DNA from: Leishmania donovani
Lineage: Eukaryota > Euglenozoa > Kinetoplastea > Trypanosomatida > Trypanosomatidae
Assembly: GCF_000227135.1 (NCBI RefSeq)
Contig: NC_018253.1
Coordinates: 949,584 to 1,013,583 of the forward strand
Length of the DNA: 64,000 bases
Reading direction: 5' to 3'
The number at the start of each line of letters is the position of its first letter. Positions within the stretch are counted from its first letter, which is position 1. Made by a program: the position numbers and the translations under genes. This document shows, piece by piece, positions 11,001-20,420 of this stretch. The notes under the pieces were generated by a model. The model was given only the letters and a program-made list of their open reading frames with translations. It searched no databases and was not told where the DNA came from.

Positions 11001-11973
11001 AGCGGATGCGGTCGCTCCAGCGGCGTCTCTGTTGTCTACCAGCTCTCCTGGCCCCTTGATGTCCTTCGCGCTTCTAACACACCCCTGGCAGAGCACTGCG
11101 CTGCCGCCCTCGGTGACTCTGTCGGCTTCCTCGCTCTTTGGCGCCCTGAGCGACGAGGAGGCGGATACAAGCTCGGGCCGCCGGCCGAGCGCCACGAGGC
11201 TTAGGTCTCCTGGAAACGCCAGCCGACACAGCCCGACGACGACCCTCAGCGACATGTCGGCCAGCGTGCTCTCCACGACACGAACGCCGACTACGCTTGC
11301 GTCGGGGGCAGCTCAGCCTACCGGAGGTGCGTTCACTGACAGCGCTGCGGCTGAGAGTGTGCTTAGCGGCAGCTTTAAGAGCGGCAACACTCACAATACT
11401 ATCTATCTTCACTCCCAACAGCATCACGCCCGCCACGGTCAGCAGCAAGAGCAGCAGGAGACCCCGGCAGCATATGGCGCACTGGGCACGACGCGTAGCG
11501 GTGAGAGAAGGCGCAGCGAGGACACTAGAGGAGACTGCTCCGTGACCGTCAGCAGCTGGACGCCGCGCCCATCGTGTGATGCGCGCACGGAGTGGGCCAC
11601 CCAGGACGCAGACGTGTCTGTATCATCCTTGACGGTCTCATCGACGTCGTCGTCCTCCATGCGCGCGGTGGTTCCTCAAGCAAGCTTTCACACCCGTGCT
11701 TCAGACGCGCCCCCGCGGCAGCTAACTGGCCGCATTGCATCGCCGATGGCAGTCAACGGCGCGCTGCAGGCAGAGCGGTTGCCGCTGACTGGCCGACTGG
11801 CCTCCTCGACCATCACTTTAACTAGCGTCAGAGGCGCACCTGGTGCCCCCAAGGCAGCAGTCACATCATCACACGCGAGGAGGCCGCCGCCAGGAACGAA
11901 AAGGCTCAGCAAGCGGCGAGAGTGCTCGCTGCGACTTGCCTTTGAAACATTGAGCGACGAGGACAGCTGGTGA
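8080..11973 (+). CDS. Large Aurora-like pseudokinase
   Basis: The frame gives 1297 residues from ATG 8080. A protein kinase fold spans about 546-817, between long Ser/Thr/Ala-rich, probably disordered arms. The N-lobe pattern (I-G-x-G-H-S-G-K, L-A-R-E-K, then A-L-K with Lys578) and the R-L-Y-A-F-F / L-E-Y-A-D-A-G-D-L segment resemble Aurora kinases. The catalytic loop reads H-R-A-V-T-M-R-N, so the catalytic Asp is Ala677. DFG reads D-F-A, keeping the metal-binding Asp698. The glycine loop has an unusual H-S-G. APE and the helix-F D-M-W-A-L-G are kept. Loss of the HRD Asp while Lys and the DFG Asp remain suggests an ATP-binding pseudokinase or scaffold. Aurora affinity is judged by eye. Confidence 0.85.
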   Translation: MDSATAAAERAASSALSASLSLTTTHSSTTSTATLTPAHEALRQARSFCGSGRAAPSTSSSANLSSGHTESSPCPSLDSHLLPGHAGDIEAMHTACVAGVHRRGTASNRPSCSSGRSSSTSRATRSRGVSGSSGGLTRTPGGGAATCLSPTSACATHSGASLENEPSLTRGCCSSPPHADAQLASFSSSLAHHGSGSPSTPSSTAHSPDAQPPAPTAWPLALPSERIRQCQLHEEEEGAAQELAQQQHVHFRVPMVALKTSASPSVYPAKVSVSARPSSQISAADQTAVERLQDLSYAEVQEAQEWLARAGSAKQAWAVSRSVPVVRPTEAVAADPLANESGGTAAALLEAAPASLDVAANLRFSQFFRASLMEEDSDDAAMSDGGRGAVHGGAGKDTGTREAVEMTRAGDVRRSTGPTRSCGEAAPRSCQHGGAFPSAWPYVASEFDGPGADVEVEKGDDDDLTDSPITGVPPSSTHLHRTSVDADGKAAAPLPDSSIFLSPSAPGASAKCTLVWPASPLLAERDSSTPARRSLSPATTARRWSLSCFDIGRRIGHGHSGKTFLAREKYSKVVVALKVFNDDYAQRHEGGTNMVERAMRLQAAAGRHCPHIVRLYAFFTDARRCYAALEYADAGDLATHLLRQPQQRLPEAQAQVIVYHVALALRHLHEQRVVHRAVTMRNVLLRRSEAGATAKLGDFASAVHLADGRARWLGELGGSHDGGRSLEYAAPEVICGRGWSCKSDMWALGILVFEMICGHHPFDHVSAAEMKRLICSGAACHSPHALSRTGMSFVRSLLCVDEAARSSAATALAHPFLSVNAAATTPAVASAMQDTAASGRTEPAGSAAQAAPASVAVAEEACMGAVALPVSRDLSSTFSLAAVLANTEANCGNDGGHSRSTAAMPTGTKTTISCAGASLVSPAPRDDIPYARRDGNPSASSLTTTSPSPTVTPFSTAQRVTGTTRRAHGAAWHTADAVAPAASLLSTSSPGPLMSFALLTHPWQSTALPPSVTLSASSLFGALSDEEADTSSGRRPSATRLRSPGNASRHSPTTTLSDMSASVLSTTRTPTTLASGAAQPTGGAFTDSAAAESVLSGSFKSGNTHNTIYLHSQQHHARHGQQQEQQETPAAYGALGTTRSGERRRSEDTRGDCSVTVSSWTPRPSCDARTEWATQDADVSVSSLTVSSTSSSSMRAVVPQASFHTRASDAPPRQLTGRIASPMAVNGALQAERLPLTGRLASSTITLTSVRGAPGAPKAAVTSSHARRPPPGTKRLSKRRECSLRLAFETLSDEDSW

Positions 11974-12646
11974 GTAGCGCGTGAAAGGGAGCCTGCGCGC
12001 AACTGATGGACGACCGTCTCATGTGATGAAAAGCACCACTCCTCCCCTTCATGCCTTGACTGCCCGCTCCTGCTGCTGCTTCTTGTCCATGCCGATCCAC
12101 GCACCATTCAATCGAGGGCGCTCTCCGCGATTGCAGCTGCTCTGCAGCACCGGTTTTGCTTGGCAGATGGACGTCTTTCTTTCATGTCGCCACGATCGGC
12201 GCTTCTTCGCTTGCACGTCTCCCTCCGCTGCGTGCCCGCTGTCTTTCCTTGCCTATTCGTCGTACCGTGCGCACAGAGAGCGAGCGAGTGTGGCGCGCAT
12301 AGAAAAAAAGCGCTACGGCACATGCAGCAGGGGGGGCCGTGCATCCCCAACGCGGCTTTTTTCCGATCGGAGACGGATTCTAACGCCGGGTGTGTTGCCC
12401 TTCTGGCGTGGAACGGTGATGCTGTGCGCCGAGAAGACCTTCCCTTCCGCACCGTCTGCCTGGGGCGTGTGCAGCCTGGTCGAGCTCATGTTCTTTCATC
12501 CAACCATTCGCCCCCTTCACCCTCCACGCCTCCTTGTGCTCTCCATGTGTACCTCCTCTCTCAGCGTCACGTGCTCGGGTGTCTGCTGCTGTGTTCTGTG
12601 GCTAGGACAGCATCTCAGGTGCCCAATCGCAGACAGACGGAGAGAG
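11974..12646 (+). other. Intergenic spacer
   Basis: About 670 bases between the pseudokinase and the RRM-like gene. The downstream frame opens at about 11981, but its upstream part has no conserved look. AG acceptors follow C/T-rich sequence near 12605 and 12617. Confidence 0.6.
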
Positions 12647-13312
12647 ATGCCACTAGACTTGGTAGGCAAGCTGCACCGCACCGTGTACATCACGGATTGC
12701 CCAGAGGACTCACAAGAGGACCTGCTGCACATGCTTCTGAAGCGCTGCGGCGCGATCGAGGCATGGGACGTTGTCGATGGCCGGCTCGTTGTGGTGTTTC
12801 GAAGCATGAACAGCGTCAGCAACGCCCTCACCTTCCACGGTATGTCCTTTGTGGACTTGACGAGAAAGATTTGTGTGTGGAAAGCCACAGACGCGCCACC
12901 GGCGGAGGCAACACATCAGCTGGCCATCCAAGGAGGCTCTGCCACTGCGGAGGCGGCTCCGATGGAGGCCACATCGACCGAAGAGGAGGACAGCCGCCGA
13001 GCGCAGCGGAAGGAGCGGCGCGCTGCACTGCAGCAGATCCTGAATAGCGGCGTGGCGGACCTTGCCGACACTTCCTCGCTGGAGGGCCGGCAAGCAAAGA
13101 TGACGGAGCTGTGCTACCGACAGCTCAAGGCCCTCTGCGTGCTCTCTGCTGCCGCGGCGAAGGATGCGAGGGCGGAACTGGAGGAGAAGAAGGAGAACCT
13201 TGCACGATTGCAAGACCTGATCCGCACTCAAGAGGCAGCGCCCAAACGGCAATGGGAGGGATCGGCTGAGGTGGGCGAGGAAGAGCCGGCGAGGGCGAGG
13301 CGCCGCGTGTAG
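12647..13312 (+). CDS. Small RRM-like RNA-binding protein
   Basis: The protein has 221 residues from ATG 12647, chosen because the preceding in-frame sequence is low-complexity spacer. Residues about 8-82 fit a single RNA recognition motif. There is a beta1 strand R-T-V-Y-I-T-D, a helix over the D-L-L-H-M-L-L segment, an R-L-V-V-V-F-R strand in the RNP1 position, and a late K-I-C-V-W strand. The RNP1 aromatic residues are only partly kept, so it may bind protein instead of RNA. The rest is charged and coiled (E/R/A-rich, about 105-210) with a basic end R-A-R-R-R-V. Trypanosomatids rely on many single-RRM proteins for mRNA control. No specific function can be assigned. Confidence 0.7.
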   Translation: MPLDLVGKLHRTVYITDCPEDSQEDLLHMLLKRCGAIEAWDVVDGRLVVVFRSMNSVSNALTFHGMSFVDLTRKICVWKATDAPPAEATHQLAIQGGSATAEAAPMEATSTEEEDSRRAQRKERRAALQQILNSGVADLADTSSLEGRQAKMTELCYRQLKALCVLSAAAAKDARAELEEKKENLARLQDLIRTQEAAPKRQWEGSAEVGEEEPARARRRV

Positions 13313-13983
13313 CCAACCTCGCCCTCTTGTTTCTTACCGACGTGCAGCTTTGGTGAAGGAGACATCAGATGAGGTGGGGTGGAGCGGGATGATGATAGTC
13401 TGCTGGTGCCGGGGTGCCCTCACGGCATGGAAGGCCACGTAGCACGTTGAGCACCGGAAGGCAAAGGCACTGCGCCAGTGCGGCGATGGAGAGATGGCGC
13501 GCTTGCGTGCCCTTGTAGCCGTGCATGTGTCGCTCTGGAGGGGGAGCAAAAGGGGAAGAGGCGGAGCCGCAGCCGCAACACGGACTGCAACGGAAAACCG
13601 CCCGCGCGCCCCCCTCGCCTGTTGTCACGCAGCAGGAACGCATCCCTCTGCCATTTCTGCAGATGAGTTTTGCATGTCTCTGCGACTGTATCCCTCTTGT
13701 GTTGCGGTCACCACCGCCGTCTTCCTCCCCTCCTCCTGCTTCTTCACACACGCGCGTTCATTACAACGCCACAGCTCTTTTTCGGTGTGTGCCTGTGTGC
13801 GTGCGGCGGTGACTCCCCGGGCCGCCCCTTCTATCTCCCCTGTCGCGGCGTGGACGACGACCGGCGCGCAGGCAAGCGAGGATTTGTGTGGTGTGTCACC
13901 CCGCAGTCGCTTTGCATCGTGCTGCTGTTGCTCTGGGGCGGGGCGTCCTGCACGACGCACTGGACCCTCCCCTCCCCGCAATC
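13313..13983 (+). other. Intergenic spacer
   Basis: About 670 bases of C/T-rich spacer with no supported gene. Pyrimidine tracts at 13710-13760 and 13920-13975 precede the next ATG. Confidence 0.6.
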
Positions 13984-15312
13984 ATGCGGCTGCATCGGCG
14001 AGCCGCGCTGCTCCTGTGCGCGAGGGCGCGGCGCACGGTTGTCTCGGTCGGCTCCTCCTCGTTCTGTGCAACTGGTGAGGCGGCGGCCGAGTTCTCTTCC
14101 GCAACCACGCCACCGCGGCGTAGAAACGTCGGTTCCGCGTCCGGCGCGGTGGACAGTCACGCGGCCGCCGTTCTTGCCGCGGGCGGTCCTGCTGCTGCTG
14201 CTGCCCTTCAACACCATTCGCATCATGCGCCGCTGCAAGAACATCCGCGGCGGACTGTCTACCGCAAGGGGGGCTACCCCGCGGTTGGGCGCCTCCGCGG
14301 GTCTCGCCTTGGCTTGGCCTCGGGGCGTGTGCAGACGTCCCTAACCGTCTACGTGCTCGCTGCCTCCGTCGGACTGCTCTGCGTCTTGTACTACTTCACT
14401 ACCTACACGTACGTGCTGACGACTAATGTGTCACCGTACCGCAACTCCCTCTTCTTCCACTTTCCATGCGATATGGCGATTCTTGAGAACAAGCTGACAC
14501 ACAAGCGGCACACCGTCGAGGTGGTGCCGGCTGCGATGGCACCGCAGCCCCTCGTTCACGACAACCGCGAAGAAGTAGATCATGCCGGGCTTGCTCGTCC
14601 CAAGCCGGCAGTTGTGGAGCGCCGGCTGCACATCAACACGGTACTGCACCGCGTGTTCCTCTACCTACAAAAGACAGAGTCTCTCGTCACGGTGGACGCG
14701 CAGGCGGAGATGGCGCCGTACCGCTTCATGGATGGCGCGAACAGCCTGGGCAAGGCCTCTCGCGCATCGGTGGGGTTCCTCCGAGAGGACCAGCTCTTGC
14801 CCGACATCAACGACTACCGCACGAGCACAGCGTCGTCGCAGAGACGGTGGTGGCAGTGGTGGGGTAGAGGGGCAAGCACGGCAGCAGCGCCGTTACTGCG
14901 GTCTGCCTCCGGTTCTAGTGGGTACGCCGCAACCGCGGCAGAAATACCAGCGACACCGAAGGCGCCTACGAAGATCCTGCTCAGGAGTAGCGTGCGTCTG
15001 CGCGACTCCATGAACGGATACCAGAAGGGTCACATTGGCACATATGAGCAGTTTATCCACCACCTCGCGCAGGAGAACATCAAGCAGCGCTACTACGCCC
15101 ACGTGCTGGCGAGGAGCATGACAAAGAACAGCGGCCTGCGCAAGGTTTACGCAGAAGAGCTGATCCGCAACGGCCTTCTATCAGGCGACGGCGTGACGTT
15201 GACGGAGCTGGTGCCGGATGTGCAGCGGTTTGCTGATGAGGTGTTCGCGCAGGTGCGGGAAAAGTTTGGCGACGACGCCATCGTTTACGAGTACACCGCC
15301 ACCATGTGGTAG
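13984..15312 (+). CDS. Conserved hypothetical membrane protein, possibly mitochondrial
   Basis: The protein has 442 residues from ATG 13984. The N-terminus is basic and amphipathic (M-R-L-H-R-R-A-A-L-L-L, then Arg/Ser-rich), like a kinetoplastid mitochondrial presequence. One clear membrane span lies at about 120-142 (Tyr/Val/Leu-rich, ending Y-Y-F-T-T-Y-T-Y). The rest is soluble, with a Ser/Ala-rich low-complexity stretch near 280-320 and a well-ordered C-terminal region (about 345-440). That arrangement suggests a single-pass inner-membrane protein with a large domain on one side. I do not recognise the family. Confidence 0.75.
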   Translation: MRLHRRAALLLCARARRTVVSVGSSSFCATGEAAAEFSSATTPPRRRNVGSASGAVDSHAAAVLAAGGPAAAAALQHHSHHAPLQEHPRRTVYRKGGYPAVGRLRGSRLGLASGRVQTSLTVYVLAASVGLLCVLYYFTTYTYVLTTNVSPYRNSLFFHFPCDMAILENKLTHKRHTVEVVPAAMAPQPLVHDNREEVDHAGLARPKPAVVERRLHINTVLHRVFLYLQKTESLVTVDAQAEMAPYRFMDGANSLGKASRASVGFLREDQLLPDINDYRTSTASSQRRWWQWWGRGASTAAAPLLRSASGSSGYAATAAEIPATPKAPTKILLRSSVRLRDSMNGYQKGHIGTYEQFIHHLAQENIKQRYYAHVLARSMTKNSGLRKVYAEELIRNGLLSGDGVTLTELVPDVQRFADEVFAQVREKFGDDAIVYEYTATMW

Positions 15313-16181
15313 TATCACTGGCTGAAGTGCGTTGCCTCTGTCGGCGAGGCGAGAGTGCGCGTTGACCGTCTCGGCGTGCACGTGGGTCCGGACCCGTGAG
15401 CCTGCCGGTATGTGCTACATAGACGAATATGGAAGGGCGAAGGGAGCGCAGTGTGACGGCATCTCAATTCTGCTGCGGCTGCTCCTGTTGTTGTAGGCCG
15501 CTCTCCCCTCCTTCCCGCTCTCTCAGGAGCTCGGCTTTTGGTTTGGGTGAGTGCAGTCACAAGCGGATGATCGGCGCGCGCCTATGGAACGAACAACGAT
15601 GGATGACGGAGGAAAACAGCGGAGCTCATGGCGAACGGAGAGGCGCAACCTGACGCCCCAGCATACTGATGAAGGCGTGCAGAGGGAGCTCTCTCGGGTG
15701 TCCTTCCTTTGCTCTGCTGCTTTGGTCTCCTCCCTCCTCACGGCCTCACGCCCTCACCCCTCATGCGCGCTGGAGCCGCCATGTCTCTGTACCACACGAA
15801 AGATTGCGTATAGAGGCTTTGAGGAGGGCAAACATGTATGCTGCGCTCTCAGCGGTTTCTCCCATGATCTCGCGCTCCTCTGGTGTGCTCGTGGTGGCCG
15901 CCTACTTCTTCGCTTCCTCGTTTCCGTCTCTTCATCTCTGTCTCTCTGTCTCTCTCGCGCTCTCTCTCTATCGTCTTCGTGGAGCGCCTTCGGTTTTCAT
16001 TACGGCCCGCTCTGATTGTGCGTATCGGCGCTGACCGGCGTGTGCACCGTGATGGCTGTTTTCGGAGGGCCGCTCCACCTTCACGTGTGCAGCGCACACT
16101 TCTCTATTCGTGCGAGCGCGTGTGTGTGCTTGTGTGCGTGTGTGTGTGTTGCGGGCCAGCGTGCTTTGCGTGCTGGCGCGG
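15313..16181 (+). other. Intergenic spacer
   Basis: Spacer rich in CTCT and TGTG repeats with no supported gene. Long C/T tracts at 15910-15975 could guide splicing of the next gene. Confidence 0.6.
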
Positions 16182-16547
16182 ATGTTCCACACTGCCTTCT
16201 TGGCGGCTTCCAAGAGGCATTTTCGGTGGCGGTGTTGCCAATGCACTCGCCTCCTCCCATCGGAGCACTTCCCCAAGAGGAACGGGCCGCTCAACACGAT
16301 GGTCTGCGTGGACTGCAAGGAGATGTGCTTTGGCTGTGGTTTGCGACAGCCGCGCAGCAGTTTCAGCGACGCAGACTCGAACATGTGCGACCGATGCTTG
16401 GCGAAGCAACAGGTGGCAAAGGATAATGTCTACTTTCGCTACCCGGTACTCAAGTACCGCGCCTGTCCATTCAGCGTGGATGAGGCGCGTGAAGAGCTCC
16501 GCAAAGAGCCGCCGCCGCCGCCGCATCGACTGCACATGCCTCGATAA
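16182..16547 (+). CDS. Small CxxC zinc-binding protein
   Basis: The protein has 121 residues from ATG 16182. An in-frame extension upstream is Cys/Val/Arg repeats encoded by a TG microsatellite and is not believable. Four Cys pairs (C-C-Q-C, C-V-D-C, C-F-G-C, C-D-R-C) lie within about 60 residues, enough for two zinc sites. The phrase L-P-x-x-x-F-P-K between pairs resembles Stc1-type and related zinc ribbons, but that is a weak resemblance. The end is Pro-rich and basic. An adaptor or nucleic-acid binding role is possible but unproven. Confidence 0.65.
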   Translation: MFHTAFLAASKRHFRWRCCQCTRLLPSEHFPKRNGPLNTMVCVDCKEMCFGCGLRQPRSSFSDADSNMCDRCLAKQQVAKDNVYFRYPVLKYRACPFSVDEAREELRKEPPPPPHRLHMPR

Positions 16548-17178
16548 GATGCGTCGTTTGTTTTCTTTGTGGCCGCCGCGATTGTGATCGCCTCGCTGCG
16601 CATGCGCTTGTGTACTCGACCGCCAAAGCAAATACCCGCGTGCCGTTCCCAGGCGCTTCGGTGCTCGTGTCTACAGGTGATGCACGACCACAGCGGCTCC
16701 TCCGTATATGCGCGTGTGCACGTGCGTGTGTGTGTGTGTGAGGGAGAGGGCTAGGCTTGTCGGGATCAGCGCTTTCCTCCGTGGTTAGTCAGACCTTGCG
16801 TCTGCAACAGCGATACGCTACAGACAAAAAGCGATAGCAGGGCGTGCGAGACAGCCAGAGAGGCATCGCGTGTTCTCCCGTCGTCGTCTATTCCGTCGAA
16901 TGCCCGCTCTTTGTGTTTGGCTCGCCCCTCCTCCCTCCTCCCTCCTCCCTCCTCCCAACTGCGCTCCCCTGACCCGATCTTTCTCTCTTCGCTCCGCTGC
17001 GTCTGCTGCTGCATGCTCTTCAATATATTGTGATGGCAGCACGTCTCAGATAACGCATTGCAGATATCGACGTTACCTCATCGGCTTGCGGCTTGACTTT
17101 TTTTTTCTGACGTTCTCTACAAGCACACACGCACCCACACGCGCATACACCCGCCTCTCTCTTCCTCTGTCTTCTCAC
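16548..17178 (+). other. Intergenic spacer with CTCC tandem repeat
   Basis: Spacer before the PI synthase gene, with a TG run at 16710-16740 and a short tandem of CCTCCCT units at about 16925-16956. A T-rich tract at 17097-17107 followed by AG at 17122-17123 is the likely splice acceptor for the next gene. Confidence 0.65.
17095..17123 (+). promoter_or_regulatory. Probable spliced-leader acceptor for the PI synthase gene
   Basis: An 11-base T run is followed by C/T-rich sequence and the first AG (17122-17123), 55 bases before ATG 17179. No AG lies between it and the ATG. This is the standard layout of a Leishmania trans-splice site, inferred from sequence only. Confidence 0.5.
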
Positions 17179-17862
17179 ATGGCGGCAATGGCTCCAAAGC
17201 CGACGAGCTCGAATCCCGTCAAGGTCTTCTTCTTCGTGCCAAACATTATCGGCTATGCCCGGATAGCGGCGTCGATCATGGCTTATCTGGTGGCACGCGA
17301 CTACCCTGCGCTGTGCCTCGTGCTCTACGCGGCCTCCTTCCTGCTGGACGCGGCCGACGGCATGGCGGCTCGTGTGTTGGATCAGTGCTCGAACTTTGGC
17401 GCCATTCTGGACATGCTCACCGATCGTGCCTCGACGGCTGGCTTCCTGGTGGTGCTTGACAGCGTACTGCAACCCATGCCGTACCGCTACACATGTGTTC
17501 TCGCCATACTTCTCTTCCTCGACGTGGCGTCTCATTTTTGCCGCATGTACGCCTCCGTCTTTATTCGAAAGGATAGCCACAAGGACGTCTCGGACAGCAT
17601 CTTCTGGCTGCTGCGCGTGTACTACATAAACGGCCGCGTGATGAGCTTCTTCTGCATCGGGCAGGAGTTCGCGTACATTTTCCTGTACGCATGGGCGAAC
17701 TACGCGAGTGTCGCGGTGGTGGGCGACCTTCTGTGGTACGCCTTCGCGGTGTGCGTGGTGCCCTGCTTCCTGAAGCAGGTCGTCAATGTTCAGCAGCTCG
17801 TGGATGGTCTCTACCACATCGCTTGCGTGGACGCTCAGAAGCGCTGCGCGCAAGGCAAATAA
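17179..17862 (+). CDS. PIS: Phosphatidylinositol synthase
   Basis: The protein has 227 residues from ATG 17179, typical for eukaryotic PI synthases. It carries the CDP-alcohol phosphotransferase signature D-x2-D-G-x2-A-R-x8-G-x3-D-x3-D, with Asp57, Asp60, Asp78 and Asp82 as the metal and catalytic ligands. Several hydrophobic spans follow. The N-terminal F-F-F-V-P-N-I-I-G-Y-A-R and the H-F-C-R-M-Y-A segment after the active site are PI-synthase features, not those of choline/ethanolamine transferases. The enzyme joins CDP-diacylglycerol and myo-inositol to make PI and CMP in ER/Golgi membranes. In Leishmania, PI feeds phosphoinositide signalling, GPI anchors and inositol sphingolipids. Confidence 0.93.
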   Translation: MAAMAPKPTSSNPVKVFFFVPNIIGYARIAASIMAYLVARDYPALCLVLYAASFLLDAADGMAARVLDQCSNFGAILDMLTDRASTAGFLVVLDSVLQPMPYRYTCVLAILLFLDVASHFCRMYASVFIRKDSHKDVSDSIFWLLRVYYINGRVMSFFCIGQEFAYIFLYAWANYASVAVVGDLLWYAFAVCVVPCFLKQVVNVQQLVDGLYHIACVDAQKRCAQGK

Positions 17863-20420
17863 GCCTGAGGACTGCGTCGAAGATGCCGGTGCGGACGCTC
17901 TCCCCTGCTTCTCCAGCTCTCGCTTCCCCGCCGAAAAACGATGGGGATCTTGCGTGGGAGAGGTGCGAGGATGGCGTGTTGGCGAGGGCTGTCGCTCGGC
18001 GGTCGCTACTTATATATATTCGCATCTCTCACCCTCTGTCTCTCGCTGCGATGCTGGTGGAAGGGGAGCCCCAACAAGCGGTGCTTTCTGCTCCGTGTCG
18101 CCGTAGCGGGTCGTGCGGAGGGTGCTGGCGATGATGCTGTTATTATTGAACTACAATGTGACTGCGGTGATAGGTGTCAAGAGAGGGGGAATAGATGGGA
18201 GCCACAGTGCTAGTGAAGAGGGAGGATGGGGGAACCGAGGTGACGCAGGGGTGGTGGTGGTGGTGTGGTGGTGCGGTAGTGACCGAAGGAGGGGGAAAGA
18301 GGCAATGACATCGGCGATGCTAGATGACGCAGAGCACGTTGCTCTGCCATGTTGGTCGTAGCGAGTCCCGTCCTCGCAGGTGGGGAGCAATGCGGGAAGG
18401 AAGGGGAAGGGGAAGGGCACGTTACTCTCCGAGAGACAGGAACACACGTCTCGCTTCGTAGCACCGTCTCCTCCAGCCCCCTTCTCCCCTCGCGCCGCTA
18501 CTCACTCACTGGAGTTGTCGACCTTCTGCGCAGCCTCTCTGTTTCTGACCTCCTCCGCCACGCTCCTCCCTCTTCTTGTGAGCGGGGAAACAGACACGGA
18601 GAAGGACGAACCGCGCTGACAAGTGAGCGGCGTATACTTGTGTGTGTGTGTGTGTGCGTGCGTGCAGCGCGCACTTCTTGTTCTCTCGCTCTGCTTCACC
18701 CCTTTGCGCACGCTCCTTGTCGATGTTGTTGTGGCGGTGTACTGGGGGGGGGAGAGTGGCAACGCTCTCATGCATGTAACTGCACTCTCCCTCTCTACCC
18801 CGCCCTCACTTCCTCGAGGCGCGTAACCGAGTAGGCGCGTCTGCTCATGGGCGCGCCGTGTCGCTGTTTCTGAGATGGGGCAACGAGCATATCAAACTGA
18901 ATGCAAAGAGAGATGCGCCCTCCTTGTGCGAAGGCGCACCACAAGCTAGATGCACATACACACACGCACACAAGTACGCGCCAGACTGCGCATGCGAGGC
19001 CACGTGTGCTTCCTCTCCCCCTCTGTCTGGCCTCTGCTTCGCATCTCATCTTCTGCTGCTCGGACGCACCTGAGGGGCCGGTTAGGGAGTATGGTGTACA
19101 CGAGATAGGGGCAGCGTAGGCGAGCAGCACAGTGAGCATGCTTGCCGTTTCCCATGCACGGCGGCAGCTGCGCGTACGCTTGTAGCAGGATGTGGCTGTC
19201 CCTGTAACTCATCGCTGCCTCAGACACTGGTGGAATCCTTACAATCGCTACCTTTACGAAACGGCGACAGCACGCGCGATGGTGTTGCGTCACCGACTAC
19301 TCTCTCCACGCATGTGTATCGACTCGCCATTCCTTCAAGCTTCGCCTTCCTCTCCCTCTTTCCTGTGACGAGGATACGTCCACGCACACACGCGTCAACG
19401 CGCGTGCATCACACGAAAAGAAACGAGAATAGAAACAGAAAAGCGTCTCACATCAAGCGGGGGCCTGCTCACACCACAAGGGCCGACACCAAGCTGGCAC
19501 TCGCTGCAGCGACACACCGCCAATAACGGGGGTTTGTGTCGATGCACGAGGCGACGTGCTTCGGCACCCTGTTCAACATTCCTTTTGCCGCGCAGCCTGT
19601 GCGTGCGTCTGGCTTCGCCCCGCCCTCCAGCGGTCGATCCCCTTTTATGTGTTTTCGTGCTTTCTCTCTCTCGACCGGCACGACCCTCACCGTCGTCCCT
19701 CTCCCTGCATCGTTCTGCTAGTGGTCCTCAATCCTGGAGCAGGCCACGCTGTGTCTGCGCCTGCTTGCCTGCTCGCTTACTTACTCCTGTGGAGACGAAA
19801 GCAGACAAAACAGCGCTGCTTCTGGACGTCAGCGGCGGCGACCGCGTACGGACGGCTTTCCAGCGCTGGTGCTGCTCTCTCCGCTCTCTGCCTTGCCTCT
19901 TTAGTGGTCGAAACGCTGCGCCAGAGCCTTTGCGTCTGTCTGCTGCCGCTGCCGCTCTCTCTTTGGGAACTTCGGTCTGCCTTGCGCACGTGGGGTGGGA
20001 CATCCGCCGTTGCGCGCACATTTTTTCTTCGTCTCCACGTGGTGCTGGTGTGGGGCTTATCAGTGGTGTAGGCTCGCACCCAACCCACCAGCACACGCAT
20101 CCGCAGGGCAGTGCGTCGTCTGGCTAGCGTAGCCTGGCGCCGCATCTCTTATTGCTTCCCTTCTCTCCTAATTTTCCTTGCTCGCGGGCTTTTGATTTGT
20201 AAAGCGCCACCCTTCGTGTGTGCGTGGCGCGCCCCTCTGCCTCGGCCTCCAGCGTCCTCCCCCTCCTCCTCCTTGGTTTGCTTATCTTCCCTCTGCACTG
20301 CTGCGTGTGTGTGTGCGTGCGTGTCAGCGGCCCGCGTCGTTTCCTTGCGCCGGTCTTCCGTCCTTATTCTGCGTCCTTTGTTTTCTCTGGTGGTGAACTC
20401 GTGCGGCCGCATCAGAGACG
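17863..20420 (+). other. Long intergenic spacer
   Basis: About 2.6 kb with no supported gene, the largest spacer in the window. It has GGT-rich runs at 18250-18275, TG and CA tracts, and many C/T stretches. I found no tRNA, no retroposon signature and no conserved-looking reading frame. Confidence 0.6.
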
